A stretch of 64,000 nucleotides of DNA, taken from Pedobacter polysacchareus (GTDB lineage Bacteria > Bacteroidota > Bacteroidia > Sphingobacteriales > Sphingobacteriaceae). Position numbers and translations under genes: made by a program. The notes beneath the pieces are model-generated. The model searched no databases. It saw nothing but the letters and a program-made list of their open reading frames with translations, and was not told the DNA's origin. Shown one piece after another: positions 16,293 to 24,477 of this stretch (its first letter is position 1; each line of letters opens with the position of its first letter). Location: contig NZ_JAHYSS010000001.1 of NCBI RefSeq assembly GCF_019802255.1, forward strand, positions 1-64,000. Reading direction: 5' to 3'.

Positions 16293-19200
16293 ATGACCTT
16301 TCTTAAACCTAACCAATTATCCTTTTTAGCCGCTGCCGCATTATCGGTCACCATGACCCTGGGCTTTTCGCTTTCAGCGAATGCGCAAAAGCAAGAAACT
16401 CTTTTAATCCGCAGTCCTGCAGTTAGTGCCAATCATTTGGCATTTGTGTATGGCGGCGACATTTGGATCTCCGACAAAGACGGGAGTAATCCAAGACGAC
16501 TGACGGTAAATCCAGCAGTAGAGCAGAACCCAATCTTCTCTCCTGATGGAAAACAAATTGCCTTTACTGGAAACTATGATGGCAATACCGATGTCTATGT
16601 GATTCCTATTGAAGGTGGTGCTCCTAAAAGAGTGACTTACCACCCTGCTGCCGATGTGATGCGCGGATGGCTAGACAATAACCAGTTGTATTTTACTTCT
16701 ACAAGAGACTATCAATTTGCATTGAGTCCGAGGTTACACCAGATCAATATCGATGGAACTGCTGAAAAGGCTTTACCAATGCCGGAAGCCGTTCAAGGTA
16801 CCCCTTCTGCGGACAAAAGGTACTGGGCTTACATCAAAAACACCGATCCAACGGAACGTAGCAACGTTGCTTTTAAGCGCTATCGTGGTGGTGGTATGCC
16901 ACAGATCTGGATCTTTGACACACAAACGAAAGACATCGAAATCATTCCTGGCGTAGGTTCTAATAATGTGAAGCCACAATGGGTAGGCAATAAAGTTTAT
17001 TTCTTATCCGACAGAGATCTGACCATGAACTTGTTCAGTTATGATGTGAAAAGCAAAAAAACAGAGAAGTTAACAGATTTCAAGGATTACGATATTAAAA
17101 CCTTGACTGCTGGTCCTGGAGTAATTGCTTTTGAGCAGGCTGGTAAAGCACATTTACTAGAGACGGCTAATCATAAGGTACGCGATATTTCGATCAACAT
17201 TCAGGCAGATGCGCCTTATAAAAGGCCACACTACATTGATATGGCCAGTAATATCCGCAACTCAGAGATCTCTCCTACTGGAGTAAGGGCTCTTTTTGAA
17301 AGTCGCGGGGAAATCTATTCTGTGCCTAAAGAAAAAGGAGATGCGAGAAACTTGTCGAACTCTCCTGGCAGTTATGATAAATTCCCAGCCTGGTCGCCAG
17401 ATGGGAAGTACATTTCTTACTTGTCTGATAAAGACGGCAACTATCAATTGGTACTGTTAAATCAGGCCACTAAAGAAGCACCAATCTATATCCCGTTAGG
17501 GAAGACGGCATTTTATTACCAGCCAGTATGGTCGCCGGATAGCAAAAAATTGTTTTATGGCGATGCCCATTTGAACTTGTTCTATATTGATATCAATGCC
17601 CGTAAGCCGATTTTGGTGAAAGCGGATAAGGATGGTTCTTCTCCTAACAGGTCATTTAGTGCATTACAACCTGCCTGGTCGCCAGATTCTAAATGGATTT
17701 CTTATGTCGCTACCTTACCCAATTCGGTAAGTGCAGTCTATTTATATAACCTCGACAAGGAAAGCCATACTCAGGTTACTGATGGGATGAGCGAGGTATC
17801 TTCTCCGAATTTCAGTAGAGATGGTAAATATTTATTCTTCCTGGCGAGTACAGATGTGGGGCTAACCAATAGCGGGTTGCACATGTCGGCTTATCAGCGA
17901 CCGGTAAATTACAACGCTTATGCATTGATTCTTTCCAAGAAAACGCCCTCACTATACAAAACTGAAAGTGATGAAGAGGTCATAAAATCTGAGGACAGCC
18001 CTGCGAAGAAAAAAGAAGAGCCTAAAAAAGACGCTTCGAAAAAAGATAAAAAAGGAAAAGAAGCAGAGAAACCTACTCCTCCTCCGGTAAAAGCTCCGAT
18101 TGAAATAGATCTTGCTGATTTGAGGAGCCGGATTATTCCGCTTCCTATATCTGGCAGCATTAATGGGCTAGATGGTGGAGTAGATGGGATGTTGCTTTAC
18201 TATAAAAATGATGAGCTGGGTGCATTAGACTTGAAAAAGATGGAAAGCAGCACCTTGGTTTCCGGAATTTCCAGCCTGAGTGTAAGTGCAGATGGGAAAT
18301 CTATGCTTTACGGATCCAGAGGAAACTATTACATCGTTGATGCGGGTAAAAAACCAGGTAGTTCAGAGGCTGGAAAGCTAAAACTGGATGGCATAAAAGT
18401 ATTGGTAGACCCTACTGCAGAGTGGAAGCAAATGTTTGATGAGGTTTGGAGCATGGAAAAGGACTTTTTCTATGTAGAAAACATGCACGGTACTGATTGG
18501 CCTGCCATGAAGGTAAAGTATGAGAAATTCCTTCCTTATGTCAACCACCGCTCTGACCTTTCTTATGTTTTCAATGAGATGATGGGTGAGATGGTAGTTG
18601 GTCACAATTACATTTCTCCAGGTGATGAGCCTGGTGCTCCTTCCGTATCTGTAGGATTATTGGGTGCAGATTACGAGATAGACAATGGTTTCTATAAGAT
18701 CAAAAAGATCTTTACCCGTCTGGATTGGAATCCAACCTTTAAAGCGCCATTGGCAGAACCAGGATTGAACATCAAAGAAGGTGATTATATCGTAGCGGTT
18801 GAAGGCGTACCCCTGACTTCAAAAACTTCTATATATAGTCTTTTTGATTTCAAAGCAGGCAAACAGGTCGCGATCAAAGTGAACAGCAAGCCGAGTTTAG
18901 ATGGTGCAAGAGAAGTAGTCGTGGTACCGGTAGCAGCGCCTCAGGAATTCGAATTGAGAAAGATGGACTGGGTAGAGAATAACCGCAAAAAAGTAGATAA
19001 GATTAGTGATGGCAAAATCGCTTATGTCTATATGCCGAATACAGGACCTGATGGTTACACTTATTTCAACAGGTATTATTTCTCCCAAATGGATAAAAAA
19101 GCCTTGTTAATGGATGAGCGTAACAACGGTGGCGGATGGGTTGCTGATTATGTGATCGATTTGCTGAGCCGTGAATTGATGAGCTATTGGGGAATCAGGG

Positions 19201-19616
19201 ATGGAAAAAGTTTCACTACTCCAGGAAATGGGATCTTCGGTCCGAAAGCCATGATGATCAATGAGAACGCAGGTTCCGGAGGCGATATGATGCCTTATAT
19301 GTTTAAGAAAAAAGGTTTGGGTAAATTAGTTGGCCGTACTACGATGGGTATTCTGGTAGGGATCAGCGGTTATCCTCTTTTACTGGATGGAGGAAGCATC
19401 ACCTCTCCTAACTTCGGTGTATATGATACTGATGGAAAATGGATCATAGAGAACGAAGGTGTAGCGCCGGATATTTTCGTTGAACAAACCCCTAAAGATT
19501 TACTGGAAGGCAGAGACCCTCAATTGGAACGCACCATTAAGGTGTTACAGGATGAGATGAAAACTTACAAATATCCGAATGTAACTAAGCCTAAAGACCC
19601 GATCAGAGGTCATTAA
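16293..19616 (+). CDS. Tricorn-like S41 serine peptidase with beta-propellers
   Basis: A 1107-residue protein with a signal peptide ending SANAQ. About residues 35-560 are WD/PD40-type propeller repeats, with repeated SPDGKQIAF, SPDGKYISY and SPDSKWISY blades. A lysine/glutamate/proline-rich linker (about 560-605) follows, then the C1 region with the active-site His in VVGHNYI, a PDZ domain (GLNIKEGDYIVAVEGVPL), and the C2 core with the nucleophile in NENAGSGGD and the conserved ENEGVAPD. Tricorn homologues degrade oligopeptides. Here the signal peptide indicates an extracytoplasmic enzyme, unlike archaeal tricorn. It pairs with the M28 peptidase. Confidence 0.9.
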   Translation: MTFLKPNQLSFLAAAALSVTMTLGFSLSANAQKQETLLIRSPAVSANHLAFVYGGDIWISDKDGSNPRRLTVNPAVEQNPIFSPDGKQIAFTGNYDGNTDVYVIPIEGGAPKRVTYHPAADVMRGWLDNNQLYFTSTRDYQFALSPRLHQINIDGTAEKALPMPEAVQGTPSADKRYWAYIKNTDPTERSNVAFKRYRGGGMPQIWIFDTQTKDIEIIPGVGSNNVKPQWVGNKVYFLSDRDLTMNLFSYDVKSKKTEKLTDFKDYDIKTLTAGPGVIAFEQAGKAHLLETANHKVRDISINIQADAPYKRPHYIDMASNIRNSEISPTGVRALFESRGEIYSVPKEKGDARNLSNSPGSYDKFPAWSPDGKYISYLSDKDGNYQLVLLNQATKEAPIYIPLGKTAFYYQPVWSPDSKKLFYGDAHLNLFYIDINARKPILVKADKDGSSPNRSFSALQPAWSPDSKWISYVATLPNSVSAVYLYNLDKESHTQVTDGMSEVSSPNFSRDGKYLFFLASTDVGLTNSGLHMSAYQRPVNYNAYALILSKKTPSLYKTESDEEVIKSEDSPAKKKEEPKKDASKKDKKGKEAEKPTPPPVKAPIEIDLADLRSRIIPLPISGSINGLDGGVDGMLLYYKNDELGALDLKKMESSTLVSGISSLSVSADGKSMLYGSRGNYYIVDAGKKPGSSEAGKLKLDGIKVLVDPTAEWKQMFDEVWSMEKDFFYVENMHGTDWPAMKVKYEKFLPYVNHRSDLSYVFNEMMGEMVVGHNYISPGDEPGAPSVSVGLLGADYEIDNGFYKIKKIFTRLDWNPTFKAPLAEPGLNIKEGDYIVAVEGVPLTSKTSIYSLFDFKAGKQVAIKVNSKPSLDGAREVVVVPVAAPQEFELRKMDWVENNRKKVDKISDGKIAYVYMPNTGPDGYTYFNRYYFSQMDKKALLMDERNNGGGWVADYVIDLLSRELMSYWGIRDGKSFTTPGNGIFGPKAMMINENAGSGGDMMPYMFKKKGLGKLVGRTTMGILVGISGYPLLLDGGSITSPNFGVYDTDGKWIIENEGVAPDIFVEQTPKDLLEGRDPQLERTIKVLQDEMKTYKYPNVTKPKDPIRGH

Positions 19617-19620
19617 GCCA

Positions 19621-19657
19621 GAAAAGACCATCTTTTATTTTATCAGATGGTCTTTTC
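19621..19657. terminator. Bidirectional terminator between tricorn and GNAT genes
   Basis: GAAAAGACCATC and GATGGTCTTTTC form a perfect 12-bp stem with A- and T-rich flanks. Its right arm lies inside the last codons of the convergent GNAT gene. Confidence 0.85.
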
Positions 19658-20137
19658 TAACACATAATCATTCATGAAGAAACCGTTGCCAACATCAAGG
19701 TCGACGGTTTCTTTTATGATAAAGCCGGCCTTTTTATAAAACTCAGTAGATTTATTGGCACGATGTACATTTAATTCCAGGCTTTTCCCTCCTGCTGCTT
19801 TTACCTGCTGAAAAACTTCGTTGATCAGGAATTTACCGACGCCCATGCCATGAACTTCTGGCAGCACATACAGTTTATGCAGCTTATAGGCCTCCTGACT
19901 ATCGCCCAGTTTGGAATAGGAAGCAAAACCTACATCTTTCGAATCAATTTCTGCAATCAGAAAAGTGTAGCCTTCCAGCAGCTGATCTAGCAAAACACCT
20001 CTGTTGTACATCATTTCTAACATATAGTCGATTTGCTCCTTACTGAGGATTCCATTATAGGTAGGCCCCCACGTGGTTTTTGCAATCTCCTGTATGGAAG
20101 GCAGGTCTTTTTCTTTTCCTTTTCTGAGCAGGATCAT
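19643..20137 (-). CDS. GNAT-family N-acetyltransferase
   Basis: A 164-residue acetyltransferase. LHKLYVLPEVHGMGVGKFLINEVFQ covers motif A, with the Q/RxxGxG/A-type acetyl-CoA loop here reading HGMGVG. LELNVHRANKSTEFYKKAGFII is motif B. The substrate is unknown. Its ATG overlaps the stop of the upstream gene by 4 bases (ATGA type), so the two are translationally coupled. The terminator stem covers its 3' end. Confidence 0.85.
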   Translation of the reverse strand: MILLRKGKEKDLPSIQEIAKTTWGPTYNGILSKEQIDYMLEMMYNRGVLLDQLLEGYTFLIAEIDSKDVGFASYSKLGDSQEAYKLHKLYVLPEVHGMGVGKFLINEVFQQVKAAGGKSLELNVHRANKSTEFYKKAGFIIKETVDLDVGNGFFMNDYVLEKTI

Positions 20138-20697
20138 AACTTCTCGCTGATGAATAAATAGCTGTTATTGAAATCGAAGGTTACAAAGCCATCATTGATC
20201 ACCACGAAATCTCCATTTTCATCTTGTTTCAGGTTACTGGTTTCAAAATAAGAAAGGACTTCAATATGGAATACACTGCCTTTGGGTTTCCATACGGAAA
20301 ATCCAGACTTAATCGCGTACGCTTTTTCAGTTTCGGTGAATATTACAATATTGATTTCATCGATATAACTTCCCAGTTCTCTCAGCTTGGCCTTGGTATC
20401 AATCACATTGACTGCCGAATACTTTTCTTTGATCAGGTAGTCCAATACCGCGTCGAGTGCTTCTGCTTTTGCAGGAATGACTTTCGTATTTTCCTGAACA
20501 AATTCCTGGTCGGCAGGGTTCACTACGATATCTACTTTTAGTCCGAGGCTAACTATTTTCTCATACAGTGTGGCATTGACAATTAATGTCGGGCTCCACT
20601 CCAATAGCTGGCCCAGATATTCCTCATTGAACTCACCCAGATCATGGATATATAATGCTGGTTCTTGTTTTTCTCTAACGATGTGATGTGATGACAT
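20134..20697 (-). CDS. Conserved protein, possibly thiamine-pyrophosphokinase-like
   Basis: A 187-residue soluble protein that opens MSSHHIVREKQEPALYIHDL. The first part alternates beta-strands and helices, with SPTLIVNATLYEKIVSLGLKVDIVVNP and AVLDYLIKEKYSAVNVID. It resembles the nucleotide-binding half of thiamine pyrophosphokinase-like proteins, and the last part is beta-rich (DFVVINDGFVTFDFNNSYLF). I am unsure of the family, and the usual catalytic acidic cluster is not clear. A -7 box lies four bases before the ATG. It is co-transcribed with the GNAT gene. Confidence 0.55.
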   Translation of the reverse strand: MSSHHIVREKQEPALYIHDLGEFNEEYLGQLLEWSPTLIVNATLYEKIVSLGLKVDIVVNPADQEFVQENTKVIPAKAEALDAVLDYLIKEKYSAVNVIDTKAKLRELGSYIDEINIVIFTETEKAYAIKSGFSVWKPKGSVFHIEVLSYFETSNLKQDENGDFVVINDGFVTFDFNNSYLFISEKL

Positions 20698-20701
20698 AAA
20701 G

Positions 20702-20709
20702 CAAATATA
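20702..20709 (-). promoter_or_regulatory. -7 box giving a possibly leaderless mRNA
   Basis: TATATTTG on the minus strand (20709-20702) matches TAnnTTTG and ends four bases before the ATG at 20697. Transcription would begin at or next to the start codon. No -33 match was found. Confidence 0.45.
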
Positions 20710-20776
20710 TTGTATTTTTTTTCTTATTTTCGTTTAACTTACAAGACGCCTCTTCACACATAGTCAGCCGTAACCA

Positions 20777-21373
20777 ATGGACGATCAGCAGCAGCAAATT
20801 ATAAAAAATTGGAAGTTATTAGCGGAAGGCGAAAAACAAGGCCTTTATGCTTGTTTCAGCTATTTTTATGATGACCTCTATCGATTCGGGCTGTCCTTAT
20901 ACAGAAACCCGGAATTGATTAAAGAAAGCATACAAAATCTGTTTATTGAGCTTTGGCAAATTCGCGAAAAATTAAAGGAAGTGAATAATATACAGCAATA
21001 TGTGTTCACCATTTATAAGCGGATTATTTTCAAAACCCATCAAACATTTGTGAGCAGTACCATTGGAGATGAGGTTTCTTTAGACGATATAGAAGAGCGG
21101 TTTATTTCAGAAAGCTCATATGAAAGTATTTTGATTGCCAGTCAGGAAGATGAGCATTTAAAAAAGAGACTGTTATATGCACTAAGCTGTTTAACGCCCC
21201 GGCAAAAGGAGATCATTCAGCTCAGGTATTTCGACTGCCTATCTTTTAAAGAGATTGCAGAGCGTACTTCATTGACAGAGCGGACGGTTTATAACACACT
21301 TCACAATGCGGTGAATGTGCTGCGGGAATTGTTGCTGTTCTTGTGTTTAGTAATGAGCGGGGAGCAGTGGTAG
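20777..21373 (+). CDS. ECF-type RNA polymerase sigma factor
   Basis: A 198-residue sigma-70-family protein with only regions 2 and 4. DDLYRFGLSLYRNPELIKESIQNLFIELWQ is region 2, where the core-binding and -10-recognition helices lie. LTPRQKEIIQLRYFDCLSFKEIAERTSLTERTVYNTL is region 4, the helix-turn-helix. It ends in a hydrophobic tail (ELLLFLCLVMSGEQW). It is the only ECF gene near the FecR/SusC locus but lies at its far end, on the opposite strand and convergent with it. I infer that it is the partner of that FecR. Confidence 0.9.
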   Translation: MDDQQQQIIKNWKLLAEGEKQGLYACFSYFYDDLYRFGLSLYRNPELIKESIQNLFIELWQIREKLKEVNNIQQYVFTIYKRIIFKTHQTFVSSTIGDEVSLDDIEERFISESSYESILIASQEDEHLKKRLLYALSCLTPRQKEIIQLRYFDCLSFKEIAERTSLTERTVYNTLHNAVNVLRELLLFLCLVMSGEQW

Positions 21374-21405
21374 CATAACTGGACGCTTTGTAAAAGCATG
21401 GTAAA

Positions 21406-21433
21406 AGAAAAAGAGGGTTTCCCCTCCTTTTCT
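21406..21433. terminator. Terminator between the ECF sigma gene and the Sus locus
   Basis: AGAAAAAGAGGG and CCCTCCTTTTCT pair over 12 positions with one mismatch around a TTTC loop. It lies 32 bases after the sigma-factor stop and can serve the convergent Sus operon as well. Confidence 0.7.
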
Positions 21434-21456
21434 ATACGAGCATTAATTTTCATTGT

Positions 21457-21516
21457 TTAATCCCATCTAAAATTCAAACCTGCTGGAGTTGCACCTACCT
21501 TCAGATTGTTCTCATT
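21457..21516 (-). pseudogene. Short coding tail, possible gene remnant
   Basis: On the minus strand a 19-codon open stretch runs between a TGA (21519-21517) and a TAA. It reads NENNLKVGATPAGLNFRWD, which has the look of a protein C-terminus but has no start codon. The 10-base word ATTTCAGATC occurs at 21514-21523 and again at 21530-21539, where it spans the stop of the GH18-like gene. A deletion or duplication between the copies could have left this tail. Confidence 0.35.
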
Positions 21517-21527
21517 TCAGATCATTT

Positions 21528-22850
21528 TTATTTCAGATCTTTAGCGATCGTTCCCATTAGCGAGTTCGCTCCCAATACATCGTAATCTGCAGCCCATAAA
21601 TAAGCACCTTTAAATCCGGCAGACTTAATATATTTTGCTTTTTTCTCTATTAGTGGGATGCCGTTATAGAATACGCCGAAAGCCATATTTGTGGTTTCTT
21701 TACTGAATGCCTGTGGATCATGTTTTAAAATATCGAAGTATTTCACATAATTATAAGAGCTCCATCCAAAGTTATTGCCATTGGCATCAATTTCGATATA
21801 GCGTAAACCAAAGGCAGGCATCCCTAATACAATCTTATCTTTCGGCAGCAAGCTGGTCCAGTTTGCCGCGCAGCTAACCATATAATCATAGCTGGAAGAT
21901 TGCGCTCTTGGCGAACCAGGGCTAACCGCACCATCTTCAAAGGCATGCACATTTACCCAATCCGCAGCAGCAAGATTACCGTATTGACCACGCAGCCAGT
22001 TGGTGGCAACCGTGGCTGTTACAATTGATTTTGCTGGCAATGCGGCTTTCAACTCCCTGATCAGTGGCCCTACGGCGGCAATGTTTTTATCGCCATTGAT
22101 GCTGAGGTCGGTCATCATGATGTCTACACCGTCCATTTTCCTTGCAGTTACATAGGCTACGACCTGCTGAACCAGGCTCGCTCTTTTTGCAGGATCAATA
22201 ATCACCGCACCAAAGTCGTTGCTTTCATACCTCGACCATCCATCGATTCCGCTCAGAAATCCAGAAATCCCCATGATGACGGGAGTTTTATTGATGTGCC
22301 CTCTGGCTACCAATTCATCAGCAGCGCGGTTGGTTTGTCCAACGGTCACATCCAGCCCATCAGAATTTACCCATCCGCATTTGAAAGCCACGTGTGTTAC
22401 CTTTTCCCAATCTACATCTTTTGCCAATCCTTCTGCCGACAAATACGCCAGCGCCACATTAGTATAAGGTTTAAACGTATACGTATTTGGGTTTACCAGA
22501 ATACTGGAAGTCCTTGAAGTCGTTTTTCCATCGAAAGAAGCTTCCACACTGATTTTATATTCTCCACCAGCAGTAGGCGTAAAGGTAAATGCAGTGTCCG
22601 AAGACACTACTTTATCGTTCACCTTCCATACTACACTGGCCCGATCAGATGGGGAAAACTGCAATCCGGTAAAGACCGCCGACTGTCCTTCTGCAATGAT
22701 GCTGCTTGCGAGGCGAAAAGCCCCATTTTTATCAAAAATCCTTGGGTAGAATTCTCCTTCATTTCCCGCATCGGTATCGTCTTTCTTGCACCCTGAAAGG
22801 ATGGAAACACATAGGAAAGCAGATAACAGGATATATTTTATGTTGTTCAT
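21528..22850 (-). CDS. GH18-fold lipoprotein lacking catalytic residues
   Basis: A 440-residue lipoprotein (LSGC lipobox, Cys21). Residues about 35-125 form a beta-sandwich of PKD/Ig type, and about 130-440 a GH18 TIM barrel (LAYLSAEG, VIMGISGF, KIVLGMPAFGLRY, YLWAADYD). The GH18 active-site strand should read DGxDxDxE. At 240-248 it reads DGVDIMMTD, so the catalytic Asp is Met245 and the acid Glu is Thr247. It is last in a fecR-susC-susD operon. By analogy with surface glycan-binding proteins, it probably binds an N-acetylglucosamine-containing glycan at the cell surface; this is inference. An unusual catalytic mechanism is less likely. Confidence 0.8.
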   Translation of the reverse strand: MNNIKYILLSAFLCVSILSGCKKDDTDAGNEGEFYPRIFDKNGAFRLASSIIAEGQSAVFTGLQFSPSDRASVVWKVNDKVVSSDTAFTFTPTAGGEYKISVEASFDGKTTSRTSSILVNPNTYTFKPYTNVALAYLSAEGLAKDVDWEKVTHVAFKCGWVNSDGLDVTVGQTNRAADELVARGHINKTPVIMGISGFLSGIDGWSRYESNDFGAVIIDPAKRASLVQQVVAYVTARKMDGVDIMMTDLSINGDKNIAAVGPLIRELKAALPAKSIVTATVATNWLRGQYGNLAAADWVNVHAFEDGAVSPGSPRAQSSSYDYMVSCAANWTSLLPKDKIVLGMPAFGLRYIEIDANGNNFGWSSYNYVKYFDILKHDPQAFSKETTNMAFGVFYNGIPLIEKKAKYIKSAGFKGAYLWAADYDVLGANSLMGTIAKDLK

Positions 22851-22874
22851 CTTTTATAAGTTTGGATTAAGAAA

Positions 22875-24461
22875 TTACTGTTTATCCCACCATACACGTT
22901 TGGTCCAGTCGTCAAGACCACCGAGTGCCTGCACAGCTTTCGCTACGTTTGCCGCATTCTGTTCGGTCTCTTCTAAAGGATATTCCAATCTTCTCGGGAT
23001 TTCTTTACTATTGGATTCGGCCATTACTCCAGGAATCAATTTTGGAAAATCTGTTCTTCTCCAATTGGCATAGGCTTCCTGTCCGTTAAATATTAAGGCC
23101 AGCCAAAGCTGCTCGTTGATCATTTCTATTTCTTTTCCTGGGATCAGTTTATTGCTATTGATGAAATTCGTCACTTGTGTCTCCGTAATTGGCGGAGCTC
23201 CCTGGAACAGGCTCAGCTGTTTCATGGCTGCAGCAATTCCCTTTTCATAATGGCTTTTTGCATCGCCTCCCATATTTAATCCAAAACGAATGTTCGCTTC
23301 GGCAAGTAGAAATTCTACTTCTGCATGGGTAAAGTGTAAAAATGGTGCATCGCTTTTAATCAGGTAATTTGCAAATTCTGCTTTCTGCTCTGCATTCGTG
23401 ATGCGCTTCTCTCCGAAACCTGGAATTTGTACCGTTAAAGAGTTTAGCCAATCATTATAAGTGTAGCTCGCTGGCTTTACCCCTACATAACCTATTTCTG
23501 CGACCACAAGATCGGTCACATCCATGCGATCAAAGGGTTTCGAATTGACCTCTGTATAACAGCGGATCATATTTTTCAGCCTTGGATCGTTAGTTTTCAC
23601 AAACTGAGCGATTAAAGTGGTGGTTACTTTTGGAGGCAGCTCGGCACTATTGATCGTTACGGCAACAGAATTTCCTCTGGCATCATCATCTTTTGACTGC
23701 ACATTTTCATGCATTAATTTACAGATGTCTTCATGACTGGAGATCAGCCCTGCTGCAAAAGCTGCCTGTGCTTCAGCTTTTGCTTTTTCCGGATTGCGTT
23801 TGACCAGACGCATGGCATACCTCAAACGTAGAGAATTGGCAAACTTTTTCCAGGCTGCAATATTTCCATTGTAAAATAAATCGCCTTTGAGCTGATCTTT
23901 TGAGGGATCAAGCTGTGCAGAAGCTTCCGTCAGTTCTTTGAAAAAGTCGTTATAAATAGATTCCTGAGTATCAAATTCCGGTCTGATGATCCCATCTTTG
24001 TAGCCTTTCCCTGCTTGTTTGTAAGGAATATCACCATATAGGTCTGTCATTCTTGCGAAAAGCAGCACTTTCATAATCCTGCAAGCTGCATTGATATTGG
24101 TTTTTGAAGGATCTCCCTGACTTCTGTCTACGGCATCCACGATATTTAGGATATCATTCCCATAATTTACATTCCAAAGTGCAGAGGTATATCCTCTGTT
24201 TTTGATGTAAAACTGTCCGGTTTTCACCAGATAGATCCCTGCGGTATGTTGTATAAAGGGCATCGTTAGAATGGTGCTTACCTTTTCATTGACCTCAAAA
24301 TTCCCGGAATAGCGCAGCTGTACATTTGCCAGCTGCAGGGCAGGATCCAGTCCGCTGGATTTGTGTGGATCTATATTGACATCCCCAAATTTCTTACAGG
24401 AGCTAAAAATCAGCATCGAGATCAGGACTGCGGGAATCATTTGATTAAAATATTTCTTCAT
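22875..24461 (-). CDS. SusD/RagB-family outer-membrane lipoprotein (SusD-like 2 type)
   Basis: A 528-residue lipoprotein with a signal ending FSSC (lipobox Cys22), then KKFGDVNIDPHKSSG, typical of the SusD-like-2 subfamily. TPR-like helices follow (CRIMKVLLFARMTDLYGDIPY, FANSLRLRYAMRLVKRNPEKA, FLLAEANIRFGLNMG), ending in LALIFNGQEAYANWRRTDFP. It forms the lid of the SusC channel and binds the oligomeric substrate outside the cell. It lies 16 bases after susC and 24 bases before the GH18-like gene. Confidence 0.92.
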   Translation of the reverse strand: MKKYFNQMIPAVLISMLIFSSCKKFGDVNIDPHKSSGLDPALQLANVQLRYSGNFEVNEKVSTILTMPFIQHTAGIYLVKTGQFYIKNRGYTSALWNVNYGNDILNIVDAVDRSQGDPSKTNINAACRIMKVLLFARMTDLYGDIPYKQAGKGYKDGIIRPEFDTQESIYNDFFKELTEASAQLDPSKDQLKGDLFYNGNIAAWKKFANSLRLRYAMRLVKRNPEKAKAEAQAAFAAGLISSHEDICKLMHENVQSKDDDARGNSVAVTINSAELPPKVTTTLIAQFVKTNDPRLKNMIRCYTEVNSKPFDRMDVTDLVVAEIGYVGVKPASYTYNDWLNSLTVQIPGFGEKRITNAEQKAEFANYLIKSDAPFLHFTHAEVEFLLAEANIRFGLNMGGDAKSHYEKGIAAAMKQLSLFQGAPPITETQVTNFINSNKLIPGKEIEMINEQLWLALIFNGQEAYANWRRTDFPKLIPGVMAESNSKEIPRRLEYPLEETEQNAANVAKAVQALGGLDDWTKRVWWDKQ

Positions 24462-24477
24462 GTTCGTATGATTTGAA

